A DNA stretch of 27,112 bases from a virus. Numbering within the stretch: the first letter of the stretch is position 1; each line of letters opens with the position of its first letter. The notes under the pieces were generated by a model, which saw only the letters and a program-made list of their open reading frames with translations, was not told the DNA's origin and did not search any database. The DNA lies in the IMG/VR virus record IMGVR_UViG_3300047483_000609, positions 1 through 27,112 of that record, one strand, 5' to 3'. Shown piece after piece: positions 13,241 to 21,218 of this stretch. The position numbers were made by a program, and so were the translations under genes.

Positions 13241-13264
13241 TAGAAATCTCTACTACTTTTTTTT
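13234..13264 (+). terminator. Intrinsic terminator closing the two-gene cassette
   Basis: A perfect 11-bp stem AAAGTAGTAGA (13234-13244) / TCTACTACTTT (13249-13259) with loop AATC, followed by a T run to 13264. The stop codon of the 74-aa gene (TAG at 13238-13240) is inside the stem. Confidence 0.88.
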
Positions 13265-13286
13265 ATATCATTTTAAAATAAAAATA

Positions 13287-13294
13287 TATTTATT
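13287..13294 (+). promoter_or_regulatory. Possible late promoter, one mismatch (TATTTATT)
   Basis: TATTTATT differs in the last base from the TATTTATA motif and ends 35 nt before the ATG at 13330. It lies just after the terminator at 13234-13264, where a promoter for the Ntn-hydrolase gene is needed. Confidence 0.35.
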
Positions 13295-13329
13295 AGGGTG
13301 AGAATATAACCAATCTCCTTATGCCTTAA

Positions 13330-14139
13330 ATGGATACTAAATTGAATGAATGTATTATTGTTAGAAAGAAAATGGGTGATACTGTCGTTATGGCTAAGAA
13401 CCGCGATAGAATGTATAAACCTGAATTAGAAATAGTACATGAATTGATTAATGGTGTTGAGGTAGTTTATCTACATGATATAACTACGGATTGGAGTGAA
13501 GGTATAAATGAATATGGTATTGGAGTTCTTAACACTGCATTGATGGTTGGATATGATGAGAAAGAAAAGCAGTTGGTTAAGAAGACAGGTAAGAAATCAA
13601 AAGATGGTATTAAGATTAGAGAAGCATTAGGACAAAAATCCTTAAAGAATACTATAACAATAGCAGCTAAATTTATGGGTGGTATTAAAGGCCATACTTT
13701 CATATCTACTCCAGATAAGGTAGTATCAATCGAAACTACATCAAAACACAATCCACGTTTTACAATACATCAATCAGATGCACATGTGGTTAGAACTAAT
13801 CATGGACACGACCATTGGGATGCGGGATATACCGAAGGACCTGATTATCTTTCATCGAAGGTAAGGAAAGCATCAGCAGAAAAACTGACAGGAAAAGCAG
13901 AAGACCCTGCAAGTGTATTAGATGCTTTAAGAAAAGATTTGTTCAGTCAAAAATCAAATCTTAATATGGCACGTAAAACTGATAAAATGAATACATCATC
14001 ACAAGTTTTGTTAAATCTAAGTGACCTTATTTTTGAATTAAACTATTTTGATGACAAGGTGGAGAAATTTCACGGAATAAAAACAAATTTACCAAAAGGT
14101 TATGAAGCAAAAATCAAAATAGAAATCAAAAAAATGTAA
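13330..14139 (+). CDS. Ntn-hydrolase-like protein (C45/choloylglycine/TANGO2-like fold)
   Basis: 269 aa. A seven-residue leader precedes Cys8 in ECIIVRKK, followed by VVMAKNRDR (19-27), the Cys...N-R-D signature of N-terminal-nucleophile amide hydrolases. Also visible are SEGINEYGIGVLNTAL and RTNHGHDHW, which match the family's NExG and rTNH elements. Known members cleave linear amide bonds (acyl groups, bile salt conjugates, peptides) after exposing the cysteine. If processing occurs here, removal of MDTKLNE would expose Cys8. The gene precedes the tail block and stands after a terminator, so it has its own promoter. The substrate is unknown; a peptidoglycan or signalling amide is possible. 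There is no signal peptide. Confidence 0.68.
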   Translation: MDTKLNECIIVRKKMGDTVVMAKNRDRMYKPELEIVHELINGVEVVYLHDITTDWSEGINEYGIGVLNTALMVGYDEKEKQLVKKTGKKSKDGIKIREALGQKSLKNTITIAAKFMGGIKGHTFISTPDKVVSIETTSKHNPRFTIHQSDAHVVRTNHGHDHWDAGYTEGPDYLSSKVRKASAEKLTGKAEDPASVLDALRKDLFSQKSNLNMARKTDKMNTSSQVLLNLSDLIFELNYFDDKVEKFHGIKTNLPKGYEAKIKIEIKKM

Positions 14140-14148
14140 GGGGTTACT

Positions 14149-14247
14149 ATGACACGAAGAGAACAAAAAGAAAAAAATCGTAAGAAAATTGCTAAGAAGA
14201 CCGTAAAAGAACAACAAAAACGTGGCAATTATAAAAAACACACTTAA
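14149..14247 (+). CDS. Very small Lys/Arg-rich peptide (32 aa)
   Basis: Thirty-two codons from ATG 14149 to TAA at 14245-14247. It starts 9 nt after the upstream stop with a GGGG stretch before it and is followed at once by a terminator. The composition is extreme: MTRREQKEKNRKKIAKKTVK contains many basic residues and no hydrophobic core, as in nucleic-acid-binding peptides. Its placement between a stop and a terminator supports it, but such a short low-complexity frame could be chance. Confidence 0.5.
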   Translation: MTRREQKEKNRKKIAKKTVKEQQKRGNYKKHT

Positions 14248-14250
14248 TTG

Positions 14251-14279
14251 AAAAACCTCACTAAAAATGAGGTTTTTTT
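14251..14279 (+). terminator. Intrinsic terminator before the tail gene block
   Basis: A perfect 10-bp stem AAAAACCTCA (14251-14260) / TGAGGTTTTT (14268-14277), loop CTAAAAA, and a seven-T run ending at 14279. The A-tract/T-tract form could work in both directions. Confidence 0.85.
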
Positions 14280-14287
14280 ATTTGATA

Positions 14288-14295
14288 TATTTATA
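14288..14295 (+). promoter_or_regulatory. Putative late promoter (TATTTATA) of the spike/lysin block
   Basis: TATTTATA ends 21 nt before the ATG at 14317 and directly follows the terminator at 14251-14279. It is the only visible promoter for the spike, peptidase and GH19 genes down to 18087. Confidence 0.55.
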
Positions 14296-14316
14296 GATTG
14301 AATCAATTTAATAAAT

Positions 14317-14727
14317 ATGAGCACAGAATTTGAAATATTCCCTGGCAAAAGTTTAAGTGGATTATTTAAAGATATTTACGATAATCAACAAAATAAGAAG
14401 GCAAGAATCTCTGAATTGATTGCCGAAATGAGAAAATTAATTCGTCATGCAGGTGATATGGCAGTAATTGGCCCTATCTTAAAAGATTTGGTAGATGTAT
14501 CAGTTCGTAACGATGATGCACTAATCAAACTTGCAACAATCGCACAACGTATCGTTACTGCAAATACTAAAACCGAAGGTGAGACTGGATTCTTAACCGA
14601 TGCTGAAAAAGAACAATTATTGAAAGAAATTGAAATAACTGTCAATGATGTCAAAGATGAACAAGATGCAAAGGTAGATGAATTGACAAACGAAGTTGAA
14701 GAACTAAAACAAAAGATTGGTAAATAA
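14317..14727 (+). CDS. Helical hypothetical protein preceding the spike gene
   Basis: 136 aa, largely helical and acidic. The N-terminus FEIFPGKSLSGLFKDIYDNQ is followed by helices (RISELIAEMRKLIRHAGDM, LIKLATIAQRIVTAN). A C-terminal coiled coil (about 105-134) ends EELKQKIGK. The last codon overlaps the spike gene start (TAATG), so the two are translationally coupled, which suggests a chaperone, hub accessory or assembly partner for the gp5-like protein. I do not recognise a named family. Confidence 0.7.
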   Translation: MSTEFEIFPGKSLSGLFKDIYDNQQNKKARISELIAEMRKLIRHAGDMAVIGPILKDLVDVSVRNDDALIKLATIAQRIVTANTKTEGETGFLTDAEKEQLLKEIEITVNDVKDEQDAKVDELTNEVEELKQKIGK

Positions 14728-15953
14728 TGAGTCAAAGAACCCAAATATCAAACGCAACTTACGCTACTAATCCAAACACAGGTGGTGCATCTGGTGTAAT
14801 GACTGGTATTGTTTTGGATGTCATTTTAGATGATACACATAAAAGGGTTGAAACATATGATTTTAGTGAAGTAGAAACCAAAGATACAAGTATTATTGGA
14901 TGTGCGGTTGTAAGAAAATTAAGTGACCCATCCGCATCTACTACGGGTGTAAAAGCATATAAACCATTTAATTCAGATGAGGGTATTCCTTTAATTGGTG
15001 AAACGGTCGAATTGATTTCGTTAGGTGGAAAACTACACTTCAAAAGAATAACATCAACAAATATAAATGCAGGAAATGCAATTGAAGATGTTGATATTAA
15101 AAATTTTCAACCTACACAAAAACCCGGACAACCTGCAACTGAATATTCTACAATATCTGCAACAGGTACTCCAAGTGGTGGTAGTGGTGGAGAAGATAGA
15201 AAAACAAAATTAGGTGAATATTTTGAAACAAAACAAATAAATCCTCTAAAATTATATGAGGGTGATAGAATTATACAATCACGTTTTGGACAAAGTATTC
15301 GTTTTAGTGGATACAATAATCAAGATAAAAAATACGCACCTACTATTATTCTTCGTAATAGACAAAATGATGAATCTTTAAGTAAATTAAAAAAAGGTGC
15401 ATTGACAGAAGAGGATGTAAACAAAGATGGAACTACCATTGCAATTACCTCTGGTGTATATAAGTTGGATTATCAATCACCATTAGAAACCAAACCAACT
15501 AAATTTACAAATTATCCATCAGAACTAAAAGGATATGACCAAGTTCTTCTAAATACCGAAAGAATTATACTTTCTGCAAGAACTCAAGAAATGATTTTCT
15601 TTTCAAAAGGAAATTGGGGTTTCATATCAGATGGTAAGATGTCAATCGATAATGGTAAGGCGGGTGCTGATTTGGATTTTCACGGCGATGTTAGAATTAC
15701 TACAAATGATAATAGTACTTACATTTTAGGTGGTAAAGGAAACATTTTCTTAAATACCGAAAGTGATAAAGAACCTTTGGTAAGAGGTGAAACTTTAAAA
15801 GGATTATTAGAAGAATTGATTGATGCAATAAACAATCAAGTCTATAAAACTCCAGCAGGACCAACTGCAGTAGGACCAGAGAACAAAAGTACATTCAACG
15901 ATATTAAAGGTAGGTTAAATAAATTCCTATCAACTTTAAATTATACTGAATAA
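14727..15953 (+). CDS. 5: Baseplate hub / central spike protein (gp5-like, without lysozyme domain)
   Basis: 408 aa. Residues about 18-110 look like the OB-fold of T4 gp5: GVMTGIVLDVILDD, then VVRKLSDPSAS, then EGIPLIGETVELISLGGKL. A Gly/Ser/Pro linker follows. From about 170 there is the segment LYEGDRIIQSRFGQSIRFSG, then repeated short beta-strands (QVLLNTERIILSARTQEMIF, GDVRITTNDNSTYILGGKG), as in a beta-helical or beta-prism spike. The C-terminus is a helix (GETLKGLLEELIDAINNQ) and an unstructured tail. T4 gp5 carries a lysozyme domain between the OB-fold and the spike. Here none is seen, but two wall hydrolases follow directly downstream. Gene order and the OB/beta layout support the call; the precise name is an inference. 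Confidence 0.7.
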   Translation: MSQRTQISNATYATNPNTGGASGVMTGIVLDVILDDTHKRVETYDFSEVETKDTSIIGCAVVRKLSDPSASTTGVKAYKPFNSDEGIPLIGETVELISLGGKLHFKRITSTNINAGNAIEDVDIKNFQPTQKPGQPATEYSTISATGTPSGGSGGEDRKTKLGEYFETKQINPLKLYEGDRIIQSRFGQSIRFSGYNNQDKKYAPTIILRNRQNDESLSKLKKGALTEEDVNKDGTTIAITSGVYKLDYQSPLETKPTKFTNYPSELKGYDQVLLNTERIILSARTQEMIFFSKGNWGFISDGKMSIDNGKAGADLDFHGDVRITTNDNSTYILGGKGNIFLNTESDKEPLVRGETLKGLLEELIDAINNQVYKTPAGPTAVGPENKSTFNDIKGRLNKFLSTLNYTE

Positions 15954-15954
15954 A

Positions 15955-17103
15955 ATGTCATTAGAAATATTCAAACAAAATATGTTGAGTTATATGCAAA
16001 ACCAAAAGGGAATTAGTTCCTATGGTGATTTTGCAAAAAAACTTACTATGGAGTATGATATGGCAGTTAAAAGAGGGTTTGATACAACCAATAGTATTCC
16101 GATTGCAAAAGGTAATACTGAATTGATGGAAGCAACCCTAAACGGAATTTTAAATACTGCATTACAACAATCATCAGGTGAACACCCAATCATAACAAAT
16201 ATGGGTCCTGCGTTTATTGCGTATTGGACTGGTGCTACTATGAGTTCAGTTCCACCACCAATCATTCCATCTCCTGGTTCAGTTATGAATATTGCAACTG
16301 TCAGTAGTGTAATTACCGACCCTGGCATTTGGCAACCAACTGATATACAATCTTTAACTCCATCTGAAACTATTGCATCGGAAGGAGATGGTGAACCAAC
16401 AACGGAAGAATTACTTGCTACGATACCTGATGATAATAATACATTAGAAGGTGCACAAGAAATAATGGATGAGACTGGGGTTGAAGTTTTAACTGATGAA
16501 GGTGAAAGTGGTGGTGCACAAATAGAATCAATACAAGAATCATATGGTGAAGATAATTCTCCATATGATGAAAATCCATCTGCAGAAGAAGTTGCAATTA
16601 CAACATCATCTACTAACGCCAAACCAATATCATGTGGAGGAACGTTAGATTACAATACACAATTATCACCTAATTTTAAATTAAAACATCTATCCATTGC
16701 AACAACATTCCCACATAAGATTAAATCACAAGTTGGATTAAGTACAGAAGATATTGTTTGTAATTTAAAAAATGTTGCTGTAAATATATTAGAACCAATA
16801 AAAGCAAAATATCCAAATATGAAAATAAATTCTGCTTTTAGAGGTGCACCATCAATTCCGGGTGGAGTATCACAACATCAAAAAGGTGAGGCAGTTGATT
16901 TACAATTTGTAGGAGTATCTCCACGAGATTATTTACCAATTGCAAAATGGATTGCAGGAACACTTCCGTTTGACCAAATGATTTTTGAACATGGTAATTC
17001 GATTTGGTTACATGTTAGTTGTAAAAGAGGTGGTTCACAAAGAAAACAATTATTGACAATGTTAAAAGGTAAATATTCACCTGGTATAAAGTGTTATTAT
17101 TAA
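15955..17103 (+). CDS. Tail-associated M15-type peptidase (D-Ala-D-Ala/endolysin-like)
   Basis: 382 aa in three parts. Residues about 1-128 form an N-terminal module with PPIIPSPGSV (101-110). Residues about 129-225 are an acidic Ser/Glu/Asp/Thr-rich linker. Residues about 230-382 are an M15-type Zn peptidase domain with INSAFRGAP (291-299) and SQHQKGEAVD (306-315), giving ligands His308 and Asp315, plus WLHVS (351-355) with His353. M15 enzymes cleave peptidoglycan cross-links or stem peptides. There is no signal peptide, so delivery by lysis holin or as a virion component is implied. Position directly after the spike and a similar N-terminal motif in the next gene favour a tail-borne enzyme that opens the wall during infection. 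Confidence 0.82.
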   Translation: MSLEIFKQNMLSYMQNQKGISSYGDFAKKLTMEYDMAVKRGFDTTNSIPIAKGNTELMEATLNGILNTALQQSSGEHPIITNMGPAFIAYWTGATMSSVPPPIIPSPGSVMNIATVSSVITDPGIWQPTDIQSLTPSETIASEGDGEPTTEELLATIPDDNNTLEGAQEIMDETGVEVLTDEGESGGAQIESIQESYGEDNSPYDENPSAEEVAITTSSTNAKPISCGGTLDYNTQLSPNFKLKHLSIATTFPHKIKSQVGLSTEDIVCNLKNVAVNILEPIKAKYPNMKINSAFRGAPSIPGGVSQHQKGEAVDLQFVGVSPRDYLPIAKWIAGTLPFDQMIFEHGNSIWLHVSCKRGGSQRKQLLTMLKGKYSPGIKCYY

Positions 17104-17106
17104 TAT

Positions 17107-18087
17107 ATGGCAAAACCAACGGATAATAGTGAAGTATTTTTAGACCAATTGATTGCATCAATTCAATCTCACTTGCCCACCATTAAAGGAACATATATTA
17201 CAACATCATTATACCCACCAGTAATGACACCTGGTCCTGGTGCAGTTCCCTTTGTTGGTTATACAATTCCGCCTGCAGGAAGAGGTGTGAGTGGTGGTAG
17301 CAACGATGTTTTATCTTCACAACCAGAAGAAATGAGTGATGAAGAAAAAATGATTGAAGAAGCTATAACTTTATCACCGGAACAAGAAGCAATGGCTGAA
17401 TCTGCAACTGAAGCCGGTTACGATATAAACGATTCTACATCTGCCGGATTAAGTGGAGAATCATCTGATTATCCTGCAGAATCACTTGATGAAAGTGGTG
17501 GTGAATCTGATAATCAATCGGATTCTGAAACTGCAAATCAAACACCATCCGAAAAGATTGAAGAATGTGGTAATGTAAGAATTAAAGAACCACCACAAGT
17601 TGTAATTGATGCTATGAGAAAATGGGGAATTAAAACTCCATTACAAAAAGCACATTTTCTTGCACAATGTGCACATGAAAGTGGTAATTTTATTTATACA
17701 AAAGAAATATGGGGCCCAACTCCTACCCAACAACGATATGAAGGTAGAAAAGATTTAGGTAATACACAACCCGGTGATGGTTTCCGTTTTGCTGGTAGAG
17801 GATATATTCAAGTTACAGGTAGAGCAAATTATTCACAATTCAGAAAAGGTGTATCGGATGATGTTGTTGCTAATTCTACATTAGTTGAAAAGAAATATGT
17901 TGCAGAAACTGCGTGTTGGTTTTGGAGAACTCGTAAATTAAACGAAGCAGCAGTAGATGATACAATCGGAACACTAAAATATATTACCAAACGTATAAAT
18001 GGTGGATATAACGGATTAGATGATAGAAAGAAGAAATTCTGTGCATATTGGAAAAAACTAAAAGAAAACCCCAATTTATACTCATAA
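17107..18087 (+). CDS. GH19-family glycoside hydrolase (endolysin/tail lysin)
   Basis: 326 aa. The N-terminal module (about 1-60) contains PPVMTPGPGAV (37-47), similar to the upstream peptidase's. Residues about 62-152 are a long acidic Ser/Glu/Asp linker. Residues about 155-326 form a GH19 chitinase/lysozyme-like domain: FLAQCAHESGNF (184-195) with putative general acid Glu191, YEGRKDLGN (211-219), GDGFRFAGRGYIQVTGRANY (223-242) and WFWRTRKLN near 271-279. GH19 phage enzymes cut the glycan backbone of peptidoglycan. No signal peptide is present. With the M15 peptidase it could give glycan- and peptide-cutting activity at the spike, replacing the T4 gp5 lysozyme domain. A classical lysis endolysin role is the alternative. 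Confidence 0.85.
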   Translation: MAKPTDNSEVFLDQLIASIQSHLPTIKGTYITTSLYPPVMTPGPGAVPFVGYTIPPAGRGVSGGSNDVLSSQPEEMSDEEKMIEEAITLSPEQEAMAESATEAGYDINDSTSAGLSGESSDYPAESLDESGGESDNQSDSETANQTPSEKIEECGNVRIKEPPQVVIDAMRKWGIKTPLQKAHFLAQCAHESGNFIYTKEIWGPTPTQQRYEGRKDLGNTQPGDGFRFAGRGYIQVTGRANYSQFRKGVSDDVVANSTLVEKKYVAETACWFWRTRKLNEAAVDDTIGTLKYITKRINGGYNGLDDRKKKFCAYWKKLKENPNLYS

Positions 18088-18110
18088 GAATTCAAAATCC
18101 AACGAAGATA

Positions 18111-18118
18111 TATTTATA
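18111..18118 (+). promoter_or_regulatory. Putative late promoter (TATTTATA) of the wedge gene block
   Basis: TATTTATA, preceded by ATA, ends 23 nt before the ATG at 18142. The 54-nt gap between genes is the largest in the tail block, as expected for a new transcription unit. Confidence 0.55.
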
Positions 18119-18141
18119 TGAAGTAAACAAATATTTTCAAA

Positions 18142-18765
18142 ATGGATTCTAAAAAATTAGCACAACTAATTAAATTAGTAGTAGAACAAGAAATTAAAAA
18201 ACAACTTCCTAAAATGATTAAAGAGGAGGTTAGTAAGTTATTAAATGAAACTGCAAAACCAACTCCTAAGAAAAAGGATATTTTGGAAGATGTAGACCCA
18301 TTTGAACTTGCAAATCAATTGTTAGATAAGGAAAGAGTGCAAACTCCTAAGATTCAACAAGAATCAGTTCAGCCTAAAAGACAATTTTCAAAAAATCAAA
18401 CAATAAACGATATTTTAAATCAAACTAAACCATTTACTTCTGCACAACGCACAGAAGGGCCAGTAGGTGGTGGTGCATCGATATTGGATAATTTCCAACA
18501 ACCGATGAATGAAGGTTATTCAAATTCACACATTCCAAACTATATGGATGCAGAACCCGATATAGATGAAACTATGTCATTTGGTGGTGGAGCATTAGGT
18601 GGAGTGGAATCTATGAGAGCACAAATGGCTGCTAAGATGGGATATGGTGATATGAATGTTGGTGGTGGTAATAGAGGTGGATTGGGTGTTCAGACAGGTT
18701 TAGCAGGATTAGATAGAATTTTAAATAGAGATAATTCAGAATTAGTTAAGAGGTTTAAAAAATAA
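18142..18765 (+). CDS. Hypothetical tail/baseplate-region protein (207 aa)
   Basis: 207 aa. The N-terminal amphipathic helix of alternating Lys/Glu and Leu (MDSKKLAQLIKLVVEQEIKK to about residue 35) is followed by a polar Gln/Pro/Lys-rich middle. Residues about 145-185 are Gly- and Met-rich (FGGGALGGVESMRAQMAAKM, NVGGGNRGGLGV), and the tail is helical. It appears mostly disordered, with no recognisable domain. It lies between the GH19 gene and gp25 and overlaps the gp25 start (TAATG), so it is coupled to the wedge genes. It could be an assembly factor or minor baseplate component; I cannot name it. Confidence 0.68.
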   Translation: MDSKKLAQLIKLVVEQEIKKQLPKMIKEEVSKLLNETAKPTPKKKDILEDVDPFELANQLLDKERVQTPKIQQESVQPKRQFSKNQTINDILNQTKPFTSAQRTEGPVGGGASILDNFQQPMNEGYSNSHIPNYMDAEPDIDETMSFGGGALGGVESMRAQMAAKMGYGDMNVGGGNRGGLGVQTGLAGLDRILNRDNSELVKRFKK

Positions 18766-19196
18766 TGGCATACGTTTTAGGAAATAAAATCGTTAAAGAT
18801 ACAAAAGAATTCGATACATATGCGTATGGAATTACTCTACCTTTGAAAAGAGGTGGAAATGGTTATTTTGAACAGGCTTTTACTTCCTTCGAACAAGCTA
18901 AATCAAACTTAAAAAATTTACTCTTAACTAAAAGAGGTGAAAGAATAATGCAACCCGAATTTGGAACTGGATTAGAAGCATTATTATTTGAACCTATGGA
19001 TGATGGATTTGAAACTAAATTAACGGATGTTATTACACAGACCGTAAATTACTGGTTACCTTACATAAACATTGAAGAAATCGATATAGAAATGACAGAT
19101 GAAATGAAAGATAGACATATAGCACATATGAAAATACAATTCACTGTCGGTAATCAAATTGAATTACAAGAAATAACATTCACAGTCAGGGGATAA
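18765..19196 (+). CDS. 25: Baseplate wedge protein gp25 (GPW/gp25 family)
   Basis: 143 aa, the usual length. The family signature LLTKRGERIMQPEFGTGLEALLFEP is present at about 53-77 with its Glu-Arg and GTGL core, followed by an alpha/beta domain (TQTVNYWLPYINIEEIDIEM ... IQFTVGN). In T4 and in contractile injection systems, gp25 joins the wedge core (gp6) to the sheath and helps start sheath polymerisation. It lies 6 nt before gp6, the canonical partner, and is coupled to the upstream gene. It is complete. Confidence 0.93.
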   Translation: MAYVLGNKIVKDTKEFDTYAYGITLPLKRGGNGYFEQAFTSFEQAKSNLKNLLLTKRGERIMQPEFGTGLEALLFEPMDDGFETKLTDVITQTVNYWLPYINIEEIDIEMTDEMKDRHIAHMKIQFTVGNQIELQEITFTVRG

Positions 19197-19202
19197 TAAC
19201 AA

Positions 19203-21218
19203 ATGGCATTAAATAGTATAACAAAGAAAAGTAATCAAGGTAGAGATATAAAGTATCTTAATAAAGATTTTGCTGGATTCAGACAAAACTTAATTGAGTA
19301 TGCAAAAACTTATTTCCCAAAAACATATTCAGATTTTAACGAATCATCACCTGGTATGATGTTTATCGAAATGGCATCGTATATTGGTGATGTTATGGGA
19401 TATTATATCGATGATACTTTAAAAGAATCTTTAATGTTATATGCAGAGGATAAAGAAAATGTTCTTGCTCTTGCACAATATTTAGGATATAAACCAAAAG
19501 TTACATCACCTGCATTAGTTAGTTTGACAGTTTATCAATTAGTTCCTGCAGTTGGAACTGGTGTGAATAATAGACCCGATTCAAAATATTATTTAAGAAT
19601 CAAAGAAGGAATGGTGGTTCAAGCAAACTCAACGGGTACATTATTTAGAACTACCGAATTATTAGATTTTAATGTTAGTGATGATAGAGAAATAACAATA
19701 TATTCCAAAAGTGGTGACGAACCGAATTTTTATTTAGTTAAAAAACACGTAAATGCAATTTCTGCAGAATTAAGAACAATAGAAAAAACGTTTGGTTCAC
19801 CGGAAGAATTTTCAAAGATTGATATTACCGATGATAATGTAATCGAAATATACGATGTAAGAGATAGTAATGGTAATAAATGGTATGAAGTTCCTTATCT
19901 TGCACAAGAGACAGTTTTTGTAGATTATCCTAATAACGAATATAACGATAAAGATTTAGTTCAATTCAAAGATTCAGTTTCAAATATATTAAAGGTGTTA
20001 AAAACATCTCGTAGATTTGTTACTAAAGTAAATGCAGATAATACAACTACAATTGTATTTGGTGGTGGTAATTCTACACAATCAGATGAAACACTTATAC
20101 CTAACTTTAAAAATGTAGGATTGGGATTAAATTCATCGATTGATAAATTAGGTGCATCATTTGACCCTGCGAATTTCTTAAAAACAAAAAGTTATGGCCA
20201 GGCACCATCATCTACAACTATGACGGTTTCGTATTTAGTTGGTGGTGGAATATCTGCAAATACCCCAATTGGTGATTTAACAAGAATTGAAAATATTTCA
20301 TTTGATGAAGATACAAATGTGTTCACCGAAAATGAATTAGGAGTTTATCGTGTAACCAAAGGTTCAATAGCAGTAGAAAACGAAGTAACCGCAGTAGGTG
20401 GTAGAGGAGCAGAAACTATTGAAGAAATTAGAGAAAATGCGTTGGCAAACTTCTCTTCACAAAATCGTGCAGTAACTCGTAAAGATTACCAAGTAAGAGC
20501 ATTATCGTTACCAGCAAAATATGGTGGAATTGCTAAAGCATATTGTGCACCTGATGGAGAGTTAGATAATAATTCACCATCTTCTATTCTTGCTAATCCA
20601 GATACACTTTCTGAATTTACACAATTAGTTCAATCTTTACAAGGTAAATCAGAAATGGAAATTAAGGATAATGTAAGTAAGTTCTTAGTTGGTAAGAAGA
20701 ATAATTTAAATGAAAAGAATAATCCTTTCGCAATAAACTTATATGTGTTGGGTTATAATCAAAATAAAAACTTACAACAAATTGGAACTAATCAAGCGTT
20801 AAAACAAAATCTAAAAACATATCTAAACGAATATAGAATGTTGACCGATGGTGTAAATCTATTGGATGGATTTATTATCAATATCGGTGTAGATTTTGAA
20901 ATTATGGTTTATGGTGGATATAATAAAAGAGAAGTATTGGTAAGATGTATCGATGAAATTACAAATTACTTTAATATAGATAATTGGACATTTAATATGG
21001 CAATCAACCTAAGTGAATTGGAGTTATTGATTGCAGGTATTGAGGGAGTTCAATCCGTTCCGAAATGTGAAATAGTAAATAAATGTTTAGGACAATATTC
21101 GCAATATTCATACAACATCGCTGAAGCAACTAAGGGTAAAATGGTGTATCCATCATTAGACCCATCAGTATTTGAATTGAAGTATCCAGCGAAAGATATA
21201 AAAGGAAGGGTAGTTTAA
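19203..21218 (+). CDS. 6: Baseplate wedge protein gp6 (baseplate J-like)
   Basis: 671 aa, close to T4 gp6. The N-terminal segment NESSPGMMFIEMASYIGDVM (44-63) and the following helices match gp6/J proteins. Further on, RGAETIEEIRENALANF and SSQNRAVTRKDYQVRALSLP (about 398-436) are the hallmark of baseplate J-like proteins. The C-terminal part (GVDFEIMVYGGYNKREVLVR) matches the family dimerisation region. gp6 forms the ring that ties wedges together in the baseplate. The gene follows gp25 and overlaps the next gene's start by 1 nt. It appears complete. Confidence 0.93.
   Translation: MALNSITKKSNQGRDIKYLNKDFAGFRQNLIEYAKTYFPKTYSDFNESSPGMMFIEMASYIGDVMGYYIDDTLKESLMLYAEDKENVLALAQYLGYKPKVTSPALVSLTVYQLVPAVGTGVNNRPDSKYYLRIKEGMVVQANSTGTLFRTTELLDFNVSDDREITIYSKSGDEPNFYLVKKHVNAISAELRTIEKTFGSPEEFSKIDITDDNVIEIYDVRDSNGNKWYEVPYLAQETVFVDYPNNEYNDKDLVQFKDSVSNILKVLKTSRRFVTKVNADNTTTIVFGGGNSTQSDETLIPNFKNVGLGLNSSIDKLGASFDPANFLKTKSYGQAPSSTTMTVSYLVGGGISANTPIGDLTRIENISFDEDTNVFTENELGVYRVTKGSIAVENEVTAVGGRGAETIEEIRENALANFSSQNRAVTRKDYQVRALSLPAKYGGIAKAYCAPDGELDNNSPSSILANPDTLSEFTQLVQSLQGKSEMEIKDNVSKFLVGKKNNLNEKNNPFAINLYVLGYNQNKNLQQIGTNQALKQNLKTYLNEYRMLTDGVNLLDGFIINIGVDFEIMVYGGYNKREVLVRCIDEITNYFNIDNWTFNMAINLSELELLIAGIEGVQSVPKCEIVNKCLGQYSQYSYNIAEATKGKMVYPSLDPSVFELKYPAKDIKGRVV

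Noticed and set aside
16020-16622. A 200-codon open frame on the minus strand
   Set aside because: It lies wholly within the M15 peptidase gene, antisense to its low-complexity acidic linker, with no promoter or start signal. It is a composition shadow.
20228-20238. TTCGTATTTAG as a fifth host-type promoter
   Set aside because: It is inside gp6 coding sequence and there is no TTTG at the required 20-nt spacing upstream.
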